Shown here: piece by piece, positions 17,201 through 32,379 of the stretch
How the letters are laid out: the number at the start of each line of letters is the position of its first letter
Numbering within the stretch: the first letter of the stretch is position 1
From: Pempheris klunzingeri
Taxonomy: Eukaryota > Chordata > Actinopteri > Acropomatiformes > Pempheridae
Assembly (NCBI RefSeq): GCF_042242105.1
Contig: NC_092034.1
Location: 16,315,644 to 16,379,643, forward strand
DNA length: 64,000 nt
Reading direction: 5' to 3'
The notes under the pieces: generated by a model
What the model was told of the DNA's origin: nothing
The model's database searches: none
Seen by the model: only the letters and a program-made list of their open reading frames with translations
Program-made: the position numbers and the translations under genes

Positions 17201-17757
17201 GCTAAACAGTCACACAAGTATTGCAACTTGTAAAATGAGTAGTTTGTCACATATGGTGCAGTAAACAGTCTTAAAAGGATCCACAGAGATACATTTGGAG
17301 ATACATTTCCGTTTAAAAATGCTAACTTGACCTACAAATGATGACATATGAGTTGCAATACAGAGACAGATAAAGATTTACAGATACAAAACCACATTCA
17401 CAGATACAAATCGCTTGTTGCATTACTCAAAAGCATCACTTTTATGAGTTTCAGTACTTGTGGGACTGTTGTAACTCCATATCGGTGTGTAGTAGAAGGC
17501 CACTGCTGCTGACCTCTAGAGTTACGATGCAGCTTTGTCTCCAGGTGGCACTGCTGTGGGGTCGACGAAAGAACAAACCCAAGATGAACTATGAGAAGCT
17601 AAGCCGTGGTCTGCGATACTACTACGACAAGAACATCATCCGCAAAACGGCTGGCAAACGCTACGTCTACCGCTTTGTCTGTAACCTGCAAGGCCTGCTG
17701 GGATATGAGCCTGAAGAGCTGCACGCCATGTTGGACATCAGTAACAAGAGTCTTTAA
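9897..17757 (+). CDS. ETS1/ETS2-class transcription factor
   Basis: Sequence-specific nuclear transcription factor that should bind GGA(A/T) sites. Eight coding exons: 9897-9915, 11398-11517, 11650-11853, 12126-12200, 13455-13625, 14394-14618, 14711-14829, 17545-17757. They sum to 1146 nt (381 aa) with phases that all agree. An ERK-type Thr-Pro (PLTPTSKE, T17) precedes a Pointed domain at about residues 25-114 ([22 protein letters not shown]). The ETS domain is at about 273-360, preceded by the autoinhibitory-type [10 protein letters not shown]. It carries [13 protein letters not shown], an intact recognition helix ([17 protein letters not shown]) and [10 protein letters not shown]. The N-terminus is much shorter than in ETS1 or ETS2, and the usual EVARRWGKRK reads [10 protein letters not shown]. 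It looks like an ETS1/2 relative distinct from both. The last intron (2.7 kb) is largely a Tc1-like transposon. I leave the symbol blank. Confidence 0.9.
11186..11223. repeat. (AT)n microsatellite
   Basis: A TATATACATATATA stretch runs into pure (AT)n in the first intron of the ETS gene. Confidence 0.9.
15371..16974 (-). mobile_element. Full-length Tc1-like transposon, inactive
   Basis: A 1604-bp element between TA dinucleotides (15369-15370 and 16975-16976). The terminal inverted repeats begin CAGTGGGGCAAAAAAGTATT at both ends, and the nearly matching region extends over about 100 bp (through the TGAGAGAGGCCTGTAATTTTCATCATAGG region). It carries one transposase gene on the minus strand. It sits in the last intron of the ETS gene, antisense to it, and both ends are intact. 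Confidence 0.95.
15587..16609 (-). pseudogene. Tc1-like transposase with two nonsense codons
   Basis: DDE-type transposase frame of 341 codons, starting at 16609 ([10 protein letters not shown]) and ending at 15587 (GYIAKY then TGA). The order is an N-terminal helix-turn-helix pair, a GRPR-like linker (PRKISPRG), [11 protein letters not shown] with the first catalytic Asp, [12 protein letters not shown], then HDNDPKHTA with the second Asp and [11 protein letters not shown] with the third acidic residue. Codon 57 is TGA (16439-16441), where an Arg codon is expected, and codon 242 is TAG (15884-15886), just before HDNDPKHTA, where Gln is expected. No frameshift is apparent between start and stop. 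The copy is otherwise well preserved, which suggests fairly recent insertion. Confidence 0.9.
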
Positions 17758-17894
17758 TGACCAATAAGCAAACACCAGCAGGAAGGAGCAGAGGGACGCT
17801 TCTAACTTTTTATCAATTCCATTGTGTGGTAGGATGCTGATGTACAGTTGCCGAGACTCATTTCTCTACGTATGCTTCTTTTAGCTAAAGAAAC

Positions 17895-18460
17895 TTTCCA
17901 AAATCTGCTCATTCTTTTCTCCCACCGATCTGCAGAAAGTTATTCAAGCTTCACTCCAACTGTTATACCAGGAAATATGATCACATTACTCCTGTGCTTG
18001 CCAGCTTACACTGGCTGCCTCTTTTAATTACTACATTTTATTGATCACTTTCAAAGCTTTAAATGGCCGCGCTCCTCATAAAGGATTTACTGACTCTCTA
18101 CCGGCCTTGCCGTCCTCTGACATCAATATACGCAGCTCTGCTGGTTGATCCTAGATCCTAGAATTGTAACCAATGATGACCAGGCCTTTGCTGTTAAAGC
18201 CCCTTGACCGTGGGATCCATTGAAATCACCATTAGTGTCTTTTGAATTCCTTTTTTAAACTCTATTTCATAATATTCATAAATTCTTAAGTCTAAGTTAT
18301 TGGGTTTTAGCATGCCGCATACCATTTTACATTTTCTTTACTTTATTTTACATCACGGTGTTTTATGATGCCTGTATTGTTTTTATTCGCTTCATCTTGA
18401 GATGGTGTTATCTGTGCTGCTTCATCTGCTGTAAAGTTCACTCCATCAAAACTCTTCACA
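17895..18460 (+). mobile_element. Truncated LINE 3' end (L2/Rex-like reverse transcriptase tail)
   Basis: From about 17975 the plus strand reads DHITPVLASLHWLPL, a hallmark near the C-terminus of fish L2/Rex-type LINE reverse transcriptases. A broken frame of the FKALNG...APHYL type follows (TTTCAAAGCTTTAAATGGCCGCGC). The AT-rich tail to about 18460 fits a LINE 3' UTR. Frameshifts and stops show that it is dead. The 3' UTR of the ETS gene probably runs into it. Confidence 0.6.
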
Positions 18461-21400
18461 CAGTTCCTTTACCAGCATGCAGCTCTGCACAGTTCAGTTC
18501 ACGTCCCAAATGCACTAACGCAACCAAAGCACTTCATACAGGCTCGGGATCAACGTGTGTACTATAACACTGCCATCATTTGTCTGTCATTACATTTAGT
18601 GTCTCTGCAAAAGTATCTTTTATTTATTTATCTAGCATGAACCAAGATTCCATTACAACAAAATGAGTAACTAACTGCATGGATCAGGAAGCACAATCCT
18701 GAAACGTTGCAATATGCTTCAGTAGTATCATAATTACGTGCACAGAACTAATCATAAAGTAAATCCCAGTAATGCAATACAGAGGTCTACATATTCAGTA
18801 CATAACCTTATATAGGATAGCTGCAGATACAGAAATACAACAGTGCCAGTCAACCCCCACAATACGTCCTCTCTTCTGGGGGAGAATCTGTCTGATTCCT
18901 GATATCGAGAATCCATTGCACCCAAGAAGGACGTCTGATCATGGTGATCATGGTGGCTGGTGATCAAAAACTTTCCACCTCCACGAGGGAAGGAAATCCT
19001 CTGTGGGGTTGTGGAATCTCTCAGTATCCCAATCCCATTTTTTCATTCCTTTTTGTAGGTTTTGAAGTGTGTGTTTGAGTGTAAATCCACAGAGTTTCAG
19101 TGGTGGCTGAGTTGAGCGATGATGAGTTGATGAAAAGTAAGTTAGTGCGGTCACTGAATGCATTTTGTGTTAAAGCAATGGAAGGGGATCCATAGTTTAG
19201 TCCACACTTACTGCTGCTGTTCTGACGGTGAAGAGTTTTTTTGTGCCTTGGCAATTGTAAAAAAAAAACTGTATAATAAGTTATAAGCTTATTACAGTAA
19301 AAAACAAGAACAAAAACTAACCTTTTCAACTGCTGAAACTATTCTAACCACTGCTGTTCCCCAGTCTGAACACACAGAGCAGTTTTGTCATGGGGCTTTC
19401 ACATCAGAAGCACAAATTCAAGATTGTATGCACAGCATGGCCATTATTTCCAATATTTAGAATGGCTCTGCAGCTTGCTGATTTTCTTTGTAGTCCAAAT
19501 CAGTTCCACCTGTGAGAAACTAAGCGGACAGGACAATTTGTCTAGTAGACTGAGTTGATGAGCACAGAGAGGATCCCTGCCAGGAGGTGTTTTAACTGGG
19601 ATCAGCTGGTGGTTGGACTAATGGAACCTGATTGATGTATTCACTCTTGCTCGGCTAACTCCTGCCTGCCACTTCACTACATATACACTACTATGTGCCG
19701 GTGACTGGAATACTCAGGGGAAATGTCAGATACCACACAAGGCCTGATTCCTAATACAGCAGGGGGATTCATTTCTGCTCCTCTGGGTTTAAGAATGATC
19801 CTTTCAGCGAAGCTGGTCTAGAGTATATCCTCATGTAAATAGTATACGCAACAATATCAAGTTGTCTACATTTCAAAAAGCTGTTTTTGTATCAAAATGA
19901 CTGTATGTATAAAAGCCAATGTTTCCAGGCAGTTGGTTTTACTGTTTTTATTGGTCTTACTGGTTTAAATGTACTTTTTAATGTACCATGTCATGGATGC
20001 TGCTAAGGATGTCTGGAGATGAATGCTCTATGGTGCAGCGATGCTGAGCCTAAAAAAGAGTTTATAACAATTTATAATAAAGCATATCGTAGCTTATCAG
20101 ACTGAATGATAAAGTTTCATAGTGCTCCCTGTCTTGTTTTGCCTGTGGCCTATACGCTGTGGCCTATACATTTCCATTGGTGGGCATCCAAAAGACAACA
20201 GCCCCACAGCAGGCGAAAGATAATTTGGGAGTGCAGGAAAACCACTATTTGGTATTTTACAGTTGTAGTACTATTAAGAGAAAGAACGAAAACAACTTTG
20301 ACTGACTAAATGTAGATGCACTGTAAAATCCACACTAATGCCACACTAATCATTATTTCCAACATGTGAGAGGAGGATTTGCAATAACATCTCCGAGGAT
20401 AGCTTTGTCCCATGTGCATGCTAACCCCTCAGCATACAGAGGAGGTGAAATTGTAACTCAGTTTTTTCTTTTGGTGTGCCATTTAGTGTTTACTGACTTT
20501 TGTGCAAATGTCATGCAGAGATAAACCTGGACCTGGATCTGCACTGGAAAGGCTGGCAATGGTTAGATTGGTCAAATACAGGACTTTGACACAGGACAGC
20601 AGGGCTTGTTGCATGTTGATTATTGCCAACATGACTGGGGAATGAGAAAATCTAGCTTTTATGCTTAGGCGAGGCAAATGGCATTGAAAGACATGCAAAA
20701 AGGATAAAATATCAAGACTTGACACATGAAATGTCCTTAAAAGTGTCTGTTATTGCTATTTATCATCACGTTTGGTCTCACTTGAAGGAATAGGAACAGA
20801 ATGAGGCACCTTGGATATTTATCTCTCAGCTCTCTTGGGGGAAACCGCCGTAATATATATGACAAGGTCGATGTCATTCTCCAACCTTACAAGAGACAAG
20901 CTTTATCCTGACCAGTGAATGAACTCAATCCCCAACACACTCAGACACACTCACGCACTCTCCCCAAGGCTGGCTCTTCCATTAGAGGGCCTTTGTGGGG
21001 GGGTAAGTGGTGGAAGTAATCTTCACTTGATGCTCTCGCTCTGTTTCTGGCTACTGTTTAGTGAGGGATAACATCATATCAGCATTCAGCCATTTCTTAT
21101 CACAAATAGATTCTTTATTTTCACACTATAAATTTGGTAATGCGAATGAGATGCTGAGCCCTGCACTTCTTTAGATATAACACGACTCGCTCAAAGGTCA
21201 AACCCCCACAGTATATTTGAGTCAAGAACATTATCCTACCAGATCAGGAAGGTCATTCACATCAAGCACTAGAGACATATGAACAGAGACAGGGGGGGTT
21301 GTGACCTTATTCTTTTGGATATAAATAGACGGTTTGTCAGGTAAATTCAAAATAAGACAATGGAGATTATCCAGAGGGTGTTTATTCATTCATCAAAATA

Positions 21401-22009
21401 GAGACTGAGTTAAAAGTGTTTTATTCATCAAGGTTCATTTCTTTGTCATTCTGCAACACAGGATTGCACAATGAAATACAACTTGTAATCCCTTCATATT
21501 ACAAAATACATTTTTTTCTCGTACTAAGTTTCAGTAAAGATGTCTCACAGCCTGAGGAAAGAAGCAGCCGGTAGATAGATAGTAGTGTGGGCATATAAAC
21601 CTGGGTACATCCACCACAATACAAAAATGATACACTGATGGGTCCTGACAAGTATTAAGATATCTTAAATACAACTTTACTAATAACAGGCCTTTAAATG
21701 TATTAAATAGACTTAAATTCTGTTTGGAAGAGTGGCAGGACAGTACGACATTCACCTGCTTATTTAAAAGCCACGTATAAACTGTAAAATAATAATATAT
21801 ACAATAATAATACAAGACTGTAAATGACTTTCATTTAAGAGGATCTCTGGTTATAAGATAGTGGTAGCGATTAATATCAAATTAACTGACTGAGAAATGT
21901 TCTAAAACTAAAGCAAACATAATTTAGAACTGACAACATATTTATTTACCCGGGGAATATGTCTTTATCTTCAAATCTGAAGTTTTACTTTTAACTTGTA
22001 GATACATAC

Positions 22010-22475
22010 AGACACCCTGGGCCTTAGTGCTGTGTGGAACCGAGCTGGCTGGACCCACAATGCAGACTGACACAGGCTAGGGTTGGAGAATGGAAAGTTT
22101 ATTGAACGGAGCACAAGGAGAAAGCCAGGAGGTGGAGGCTGGTGGAGTGAGGGACTGAACCGGTGGTGGACACGAAGGAACCAGACCGTAGAGGAGACCA
22201 GGAGGGAGCAGGCTGGAGACGGGGGAGACAGGGCCGGAGAGGAGTCCAGGAGGGAGCGGACTGGAGACCTGAGGAAACAATCAGACAGGGCCGGGACGAG
22301 GGAGAGAGTGAACTGGGCTTAAAAAGACTGGGGAGGAGTAGAGGCTAGATTGCTGATGAGGACCAGGTGAGTGATTACTGCAGGTGTGTGGAAAGAGGAC
22401 CCTCCTGATTCCACTCCGGTGACAGACAGGGGGAGACAAAACACACAAGAGGGAAAGAAACAGCAGGATCATGAC
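22010..22475. repeat. Purine-skewed repeat block, probable transposon fragment
   Basis: From 22083 to 22340 the plus strand is strongly G/A-rich, with internal near-repeats (CCAGGAGGGAGC...CTGGAGAC occurs twice, about 60 bp apart). Its sharp boundaries and GC content differ from the AT-rich flanks, and the block ends GGATCATGACA. This resembles end regions of fish transposons, but I cannot name one. Confidence 0.4.
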
Positions 22476-23114
22476 ACTTAGACCACTAACATATCATCGG
22501 TGCAGGGTAACAGAAAGCTGGGGCATTTGTCATGGGGTGCACGCTGGTACAATTGGATGAGGAGATGTCCTGGTTTACCCAACACAGTCCAGGCTTCAGG
22601 TCTGATCATAGCCTCAGCCTTGGTGTGCTTTAAACTGCTACGGCCCCCCAATATGTGGGTATTATGGGCATTATTATGTGGGTATCATTTTAAAGTCGGC
22701 AGGATGGTGCACCCCATAAAATGAGGTTTCAAAATGCTGAAAAGATAAGCAGTATTCTCTGGGGGCATGTCCGCTGAAGGTGCTGGACGGATGCATCATG
22801 GCTGAAAGCAGAAAGACTCTCTTGAAACCATGGCCACTGTGATCTCCATGAGATCGATAGCTGCAGTTTACTCTGTCTCCCTCATCATTCGTCTGTTTTA
22901 ATATGATCATTCTCTGATTTCTTAGTCTCTCACAGTTCCACTGGCACGTCTAGCTGCTCAGGCTATATCACATTAGTCTCAATGTCTTGGTGGTAGGGGT
23001 AGCCTTGGTGGTCTAACTTACCCTGGTGTCACCAGTTTATCCTCACTGCAGTCAACCAAACCTCTGCATCCAGTGTTACGATGACAGAAAGCACCCTGAT
23101 AAGTCGAAATGACT

Positions 23115-23148
23115 GGAAAGGTGCTACACAAATACAGACCAAGTACTA
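23115..23148 (+). repeat. SINE-like tail (copy D)
   Basis: GGAAAGGTGCTACACAAATA followed by CAGACCAAGTA matches the 3' tail of the SINE-like family at 3510-3660 and 57345-57442. Only the tail is recognisable. Confidence 0.5.
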
Positions 23149-25262
23149 TTAAATGTATTTCAGCTGAGTGGATCAAACTGAGCCCTCGTGAATGAAATCA
23201 TGATACTGATTCCAAACCGAAAACTGTTCCGTGGCCCCTGAGGAAGACCATGAGAGGTGGTTGACGCTCCTGAAAAAGTTAAATGTAAAGGAGGTTTCAT
23301 TCATTATATACCATTAAATTGATGAATTAAAACAATTAAAAGTTTCCACTGTCATAGTCCATTTGACTTGGAATGCAATGTGAACACAATCAAGTTGTCA
23401 TTTCTTCTACTTCCTACTGACCTATGTTATACTGAAATGTTTCTCCTTCTAGGGTTAATGAGTGAGTTAATGACCAGAAGGACTCACCTTAATTTCTTTA
23501 AATGAATTAGATGTGCTGATAGTTCACACATAAAGAAAATGAACTCATCTGTCTATATTCAGGATGTAACTGTTATTTCAAGTCAAATGGATTTCAGGCG
23601 GTAAACACAGGCTCATGCTCAGCTGCACACCTAATGCTCTGTAAAATGTACATGTCGAGCATTATTGACCCTCTGTCTCATACACACAGTGCTGGTGTGG
23701 ACGGTGGGAATGGTTTTAAAGACTAATGACGGCTGCTGAATTTAGTTTCTGTAATTAGACTGTCATTTAAAAACGTATTTACTTAAAAATTACTATAGTT
23801 TGTATGGTTATATACTATTGTGTATAACATTTATCATGCGTTTACATTTTAATTACATCATTTGATATGCCCAGAGAGAAACAAATATGACATGTTCACT
23901 AATCCACAGTTCTAGGCCATCTATGTAAGGTAAGAACACAGCAGTACAATCACTTACAATGCCCACAATCTACTCAAATATAAATGTTCAAAATGAGTCC
24001 GACTACCTCAGAAGCTCCTTTCAGGGTAATAAACTGCACGCACAACAAATATCATGAGGATGTAGTTTACATGAGATATAGCCTTCTGATTTTTCTATAG
24101 TGCAGATGTTACACTTTGTGTGTGTGTGGATGTCGGCTCAGGTGGCCGATGCGTGTTCGTAACATCAGCGGGACCCTAAATAAAGCCACAGATTGATCAA
24201 AGCACATAGCTGTAATGTGATACCCTGAAATCCACACAGGCAGGGGGTCTGTCTGCTCTTAATAACAGCTCAGGGACACATCTGAGCTTTCACTTCACTT
24301 CACACCTCACTGGGCTTCAACACACAATGTAGAGCATGTGCACTAGGTAATAAATATGACTATGCACTTGTCTAATTTGTATTCAGTGTCCCTTCTTTGC
24401 ATCTGCTTGTCTGTAGTAGTTCAATAGAGCTCATATAAACCCACACCTGTTGTCGCCAGTTTTGAGACTTGCAGACTGAGTCTTGTAATCTTCTTCTACT
24501 GTCAGCCTTTCCACACGTTGCACCAGCAAACCGTAATTCAGTTTACAGCACTGCAACGTGTTAGCTTTCAACAGTATGTGAACTGAGTGGTTGAGTTTGA
24601 GTGGGATTGAGTTTGGAGAGACGTGGTCACTGAATGTATTTTATGTAATTGAAAGTGTTCTTTCTATTTCTGTAATATAAATATTATCGCTTTTTATCAG
24701 TAATGGCTGTAAAACATTAATCATACCCTATTTGGATGCAAACAAATAATGTGCCTATTATGTATATTATTATGAATTAATGCCCTAGTAATTAAAGTTA
24801 AGTTCAAATGTCATAAACAATTATTTCTCTTTTAAATATTTATATCTTTAATTGTGATTGATGTCATTTTAGACTTATTACAGCGTGGCTTCACTTCAGT
24901 CAACGTTTGGAAAGTCTTATCTGCCGTCACGGGATGCGAAACACACTTCTCAGCCACATCCTGAAGGCAATACCATGTGTTACTGCCGCCTGTGACAACT
25001 CCTTTTATGCTTTGAAAAGCACCTTGAGTGATAACCGATGCTTCACATGTGCAAAGCGCCCGTGATTCAACTACATTTCGAAAAGGATCTGACTAAGAAA
25101 TTGAACGAGCTCCATCAGGCTCAATAAAGGACAGAGACTATTCTATGTTACTGAACAGAACAGAAACAGAAATGTTCAGTTCAGTGGCAAAGTTACAAAA
25201 TATCTAAACAGTATTTACTGACTGTGAAACTCCAACAGACACAAAGCACAGCATCCAAGTCT

Positions 25263-25268
25263 TTTATT
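25263..25268 (-). promoter_or_regulatory. Polyadenylation signal of bola2
   Basis: AATAAA on the minus strand, 106-111 bp beyond the bola2 stop codon. Position and sequence fit the transcript's cleavage signal. Confidence 0.5.
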
Positions 25269-25349
25269 GCCACCAGAACATTCTATTGCATCAATTTACA
25301 GCAAATTAAAGAGAGCACTTGTATTTTTTCTAGATATAAGGCAAGTTTA

Positions 25350-25372
25350 AGTGTGTGTGTGTGTGTGTGTGT
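25350..25372. repeat. (GT)n microsatellite in bola2 3' UTR
   Basis: About eleven GT units immediately downstream of the bola2 stop codon at 25374. Confidence 0.9.
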
Positions 25373-25373
25373 T

Positions 25374-27036
25374 TCATTGCGAATTCATCTTCTCAAACTG
25401 CTCTGGTGTTAGGGTCTTCTGTTCGAAAGCGTGGATCTCTTTCAGCTCCTCGGCGAGGCATGTGTTCACCATCCTGTTAAGACACAACACACATGTACAG
25501 TAGTCCAAGGAGTGTACAGACCTTACAGGCAAAGAAGTATTCGGAACTTCCTGCATGGTTTGATTGTGGCAGAGGTAGACCGGCAACTATGTAAAATTAC
25601 TGTTTTTGTCAATGGAGTCTGGTGGAGCAACAGACTGTTGCTGTTTCTAGTTAAACAAAAGGGATCATGCAGGTCCATCTCTGTGGGATCTTTTCCATAA
25701 TTTTGTCTGACACTCCGAATAACAATCTGATCCTGTCAGTGAAGAAAAAACAAGCTCTTTTAGCAGATGTGCTCTGACTGGGATGTCGCCCCACTGACGC
25801 CCTTTTTACAGCTGCTGAAAGAGTTGTTCTACTTTTCTATTCCACAATGTTTACCTACTCATCATTTCAAACCCAAAATATGTATAAAATACAGCTTAAA
25901 AATACCTACGTTACTCTTTAAAGCTTCCTGCTGACTAATTTGGACGTTTAGTTGCATTTTATTTTTGGCAAAATTATGACATTTTGCCACGATAAAAAGG
26001 ATGAAAAGAATTATAAGGGAATATAACTTATATAGTCAAGTAAAATAATACAACCACTATCACTTTAATCTTTACCAAACTATCCCATCCATTTTGGACA
26101 CTGTGGGGAAACTTACAGAAATATGTTGCTTTTTAATTTCACGTCACTCTTATTCTAAATGTAATATTTCTGTGATTCAAAATAAGGGACCAATCTAAAC
26201 GCATCTGTCTGTGGAGCTTAGCTAGTCTGCGTGGTCATTCTGCAATATCGCATTCTTGTTTTCTAGTGCCCCTTTTTAGTTTTGATACCCAAGCCTACCA
26301 AGGAAGACATGATAATTATTGCACAATCACGTCGGTGAGAAAGGCTCCAGCTGAAATCTATGGTATGTCTTATGGTGAGCAAACAGAAGGGCCTGCTAAT
26401 GTACTGCCATTACACGGATGGGGAGAGGATAAGAGAAGCTGCAGTGTTCTGTACTGTACTGTTGTGCTAACTATGATTAAGAAACTTGGGTTAACTCTGT
26501 TTGATCAGCATCTATACCTTGGTATAAACGCTGTATGGCCTTGGTCCTTACTTGTGAGGATCAACAACGAGTTATGCGACAAGTTAACTGCAAAGCGTAA
26601 TACCTGTGTCTCTGTAACAGCGATTTGCCCTCAAACTGGGGCGACACCACCAGGACTTTGAAGCTGGCAGCACATCTGTTGGGTGATGTATCCTCCACGT
26701 CCTGGGGAGGAGAAGTAAGCAGACACACCTCACTCTCACACACTCAACACGGATCGTGATGCTTCCTCTCTTGTGACATATTCCAGGGCCCTGTGATTGA
26801 CATGAGTGACCCCGGGGGACACACCATCCACCATCCACCATCCACCTCCACGTGACGGTGACATCACTGCTGTCCAGCTTCCCTTTCTACACTGAGCTCG
26901 CCATCAAATGTACACATGTCCACAATAAGCCAGAAGAAGACATCATATAATAAAAGGATAGTCAGTCGCCTACCACGTGCACCGCCGCGAGCTCCTTAAT
27001 AAGTTTATCCCGGATGTGATCAGCTGTTATAGCCAT
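25374..27036 (-). CDS. bola2: BolA family member 2
   Basis: Small cytosolic/nuclear protein that, in the known family, binds monothiol glutaredoxin-3 (GLRX3) to handle [2Fe-2S] clusters. Three exons: 26974-27036, 26604-26701, 25374-25473, total 261 nt (86 aa, the same length as human BOLA2). It starts MAITADHIRDKLIKEL. Family residues are in place: Cys31 in SPNRCAASF, RHR at 52-54, His68 in EIHAFEQKTLTPEQ. Exon phases 0 and 2 join cleanly. It is divergent from slx1 with 827 bp between start codons. The same two genes are adjacent in mammals (BOLA2-SLX1A). A dispersed repeat (25591-25735) lies in intron 2, just upstream of exon 3. Confidence is high. Confidence 0.95.
25591..25735 (+). repeat. 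Dispersed repeat, GTCAATGGAGTCTGG family (copy 2)
   Basis: Shares the TGTTTTTGTCAATGGAGTCT core at 25601-25620 and the following TTAAACAAAAGG and TGGGATCTTTTCC segments with the copy at 1970-2100. It lies in bola2 intron 2. Confidence 0.6.
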
Positions 27037-30457
<3,421 letters not shown>

Positions 30458-30964
30458 GAGCGGAGCCTGCAAACATGAACGTCTATCTCCTTTTTAATGA
30501 GCTGTGGGTCACGCCACCATGTTCCATTTTTATAATTCTGACCATGAAGTATCTGTTTAAATCATGTCTGCTGAAGTATACGTGTTTATTGTATTAGAGG
30601 AAAAAAAAGCTTTTTAATGCGTTGTTAATGGATTGTTTTGTACTGTACACACATTTTCTGTCACAATAATACATTCAGGGTGCCCATGGCTCATGGAATG
30701 TCTGGGAAGTCATGGAATTAAAAGCATATTCCAAGCAGGGAAAGTCAGGGAATTCTGTGCCATCTTATTAAAAAGATATTTATTTTTTGGTAACATGAGT
30801 AATTTTCTTCTTTGGTTTGCTCCCAGTTGCTCCCAGCACAGTTGTCCACTCGAACTCAAGGATGAACGTATTAAATGTTAGCATTTAATGTGGAAAACAT
30901 TTAAATAAGGCTAAGAAATGTAATGTCCCAAAATGTAAAAGACATCTGACGTCCTGTAAAAGTC

Positions 30965-31110
30965 AATCAATCAATCAGTCTTTATTTATAGAGCGCCAAT
31001 TCATAACAGCGTTATCTCCAGACTCTTTCCATAAAGAGCAGGTCTAGACCAAACTCTTTCATTAGAGAGAGACCCAACGATTCAGGAATTCAACATTAAG
31101 GATTCAAGGA
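30965..31110. repeat. Interspersed repeat, GAGCGCC type
   Basis: Begins with an ATCAATCAATCAGTC run and TTTATTTATAGAGCGCCAAT, then AGAGCAGGTCTAGACC and CATTAGAGAGAGACCCAACG. I know this arrangement as a frequent repeat in spiny-rayed fish, probably the 3' end of a retroelement. Only one copy is seen here, so the call rests on memory. Confidence 0.5.
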
Positions 31111-31568
31111 TTCCCAAAAGTGTGTATAACAGATACTGTTCCCGTCAGACGTTTCATATGCAGCTTTAATCTGAAGGGATTTGGATCATTACACTCAAGC
31201 GATCTCCACTGAACTCAATACATGTTTTAAAAAGCAGTTGGTCAGTCCAGCAGTGATTCCGGTGTGTCATATTGACAACTTCGTTATTTCTAAATCTATG
31301 TGACATACACTTCCTAAATAAATTGTGCAATGGCCTCCTCCACTGAGCTAGAGGAAAGTGGCCCTGTGGCGTTAGAAGGTGAAACTAAATCAGGGAGGAT
31401 CAACCTGTGAAAACCTGAGAGAGTGGGTTCGGAGCAGCTTATCACATTATGAGCTCCTGCACTGATCATCTCAGTTTAAAACATACATTTCAGGGCTGTT
31501 GCCAGGATCTTAGAAATAACTGATGACATGAATCAAACGGCCCGATGTTCACTTCCGCCTACGTGGAT

Positions 31569-31621
31569 GACTAGTCTAGGACTGACTAGTCTAGGACTGA
31601 CTAGTCTAGGACTGACTAGTC
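31569..31621. repeat. 15-bp tandem repeat with palindromic core
   Basis: Three and a half perfect copies of GACTAGTCTAGGACT start at 31569, 31584, 31599 and 31614. Each holds the palindrome GACTAGTC. Confidence 0.9.
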
Positions 31622-32177
31622 ACCACAAACGTCTGTGAATTCTTCCAACATGGACACAATAGATGATATATGATGGACCATTGCTGTTCAAAGCTTTTTT
31701 CACACACTGTTGATATTTAGTCCTAAACATGATCACGATAACCTTCAAATCCCACAACATGTGATTACAGTAATTAAACTTCGATTGTTAGAACCCCAAA
31801 GTTCCCAGAAACACTACAGAGGACAGGATCCAGTGTGTGGCACCGCATTCTCTTCCACTGAGCAAAATATCAACAGCAGAGTCCCTTTACATTTTATTAA
31901 CCATAGTTATTTGTTACAGTGGCAAAGGAAACAGTGAAGCATTATTTAGGTACTGAATAACCAACACGGCACCCAACAGCCTCGACCAGTGGATTTTCAG
32001 AAAAGCACTCATTTGCTATTTGTAATGTTATTTCATTAAAGAGAAGTGAAACTGTTGTCTCTATACAGTTATTTACCGTCTGTGATATGTGATTTTAAAC
32101 CAAAACTGTTAACCTTTTAAAGAAGGAAAGAAGTTACTTAAAATGTTCTGTAGCATAGATAAAAGTTCACATTAGAG

Positions 32178-32182
32178 GAGTA

Positions 32183-32206
<24 letters not shown>
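32178..32206. repeat. (AT)n microsatellite
   Basis: Pure TA repeats followed by a T/A-rich run, about 170 bp beyond the MS4A stop codon. Confidence 0.9.
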
Positions 32207-32213
<7 letters not shown>

Positions 32214-32379
32214 TAAAAAGCGTTTTAGTGCTGAGAAGTGCAGCGATTACTTGATAGATTTGTCACTTTTACATTACATATAGTGAGCGGATCCATTGTT
32301 AATACTGACATACTGATTAGTGCAGCTTTTACTTTGTGAAGCAGTTGCATGCTGCCGTACGTGTGTCTTCTTTGTTTCC

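Larger units (their letters stand above)
18461..25262. other. Long non-coding stretch
   Basis: No exon with plausible splice sites and family motifs was found on either strand. The short open frames have no recognised domain. The region contains a GC-rich purine-skewed repeat (22010-22475), a SINE tail (23115-23148), a small inverted repeat (ATGGGGTGCAC near 22533, GTGCACCCCAT near 22708) and simple AT-rich DNA. Distal enhancers cannot be recognised from sequence alone. Confidence 0.5.
30458..32379. other. Intergenic region between slx1 and the MS4A gene (convergent)
   Basis: The 3' ends of both genes face this region. It holds a repeat at 30965-31110, a 15-bp tandem repeat at 31569-31621 and an (AT)n tract at 32178-32206. 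A GGAATGTCTGGGAAGTCATGG-type segment near 30695-30745 loosely resembles 52478-52545. No exon is seen. Confidence 0.5.

Noticed and set aside
22533-22720. Inverted ATGGGGTGCAC pair, about 170 bp apart
   Set aside because: Only about 11 bp match and no target duplication is visible, so I do not call a mobile element.
26266-26661. 131-residue plus-strand open frame
   Set aside because: It overlaps bola2 exon 2 on the opposite strand and otherwise lies in its intron. No domain recognised.
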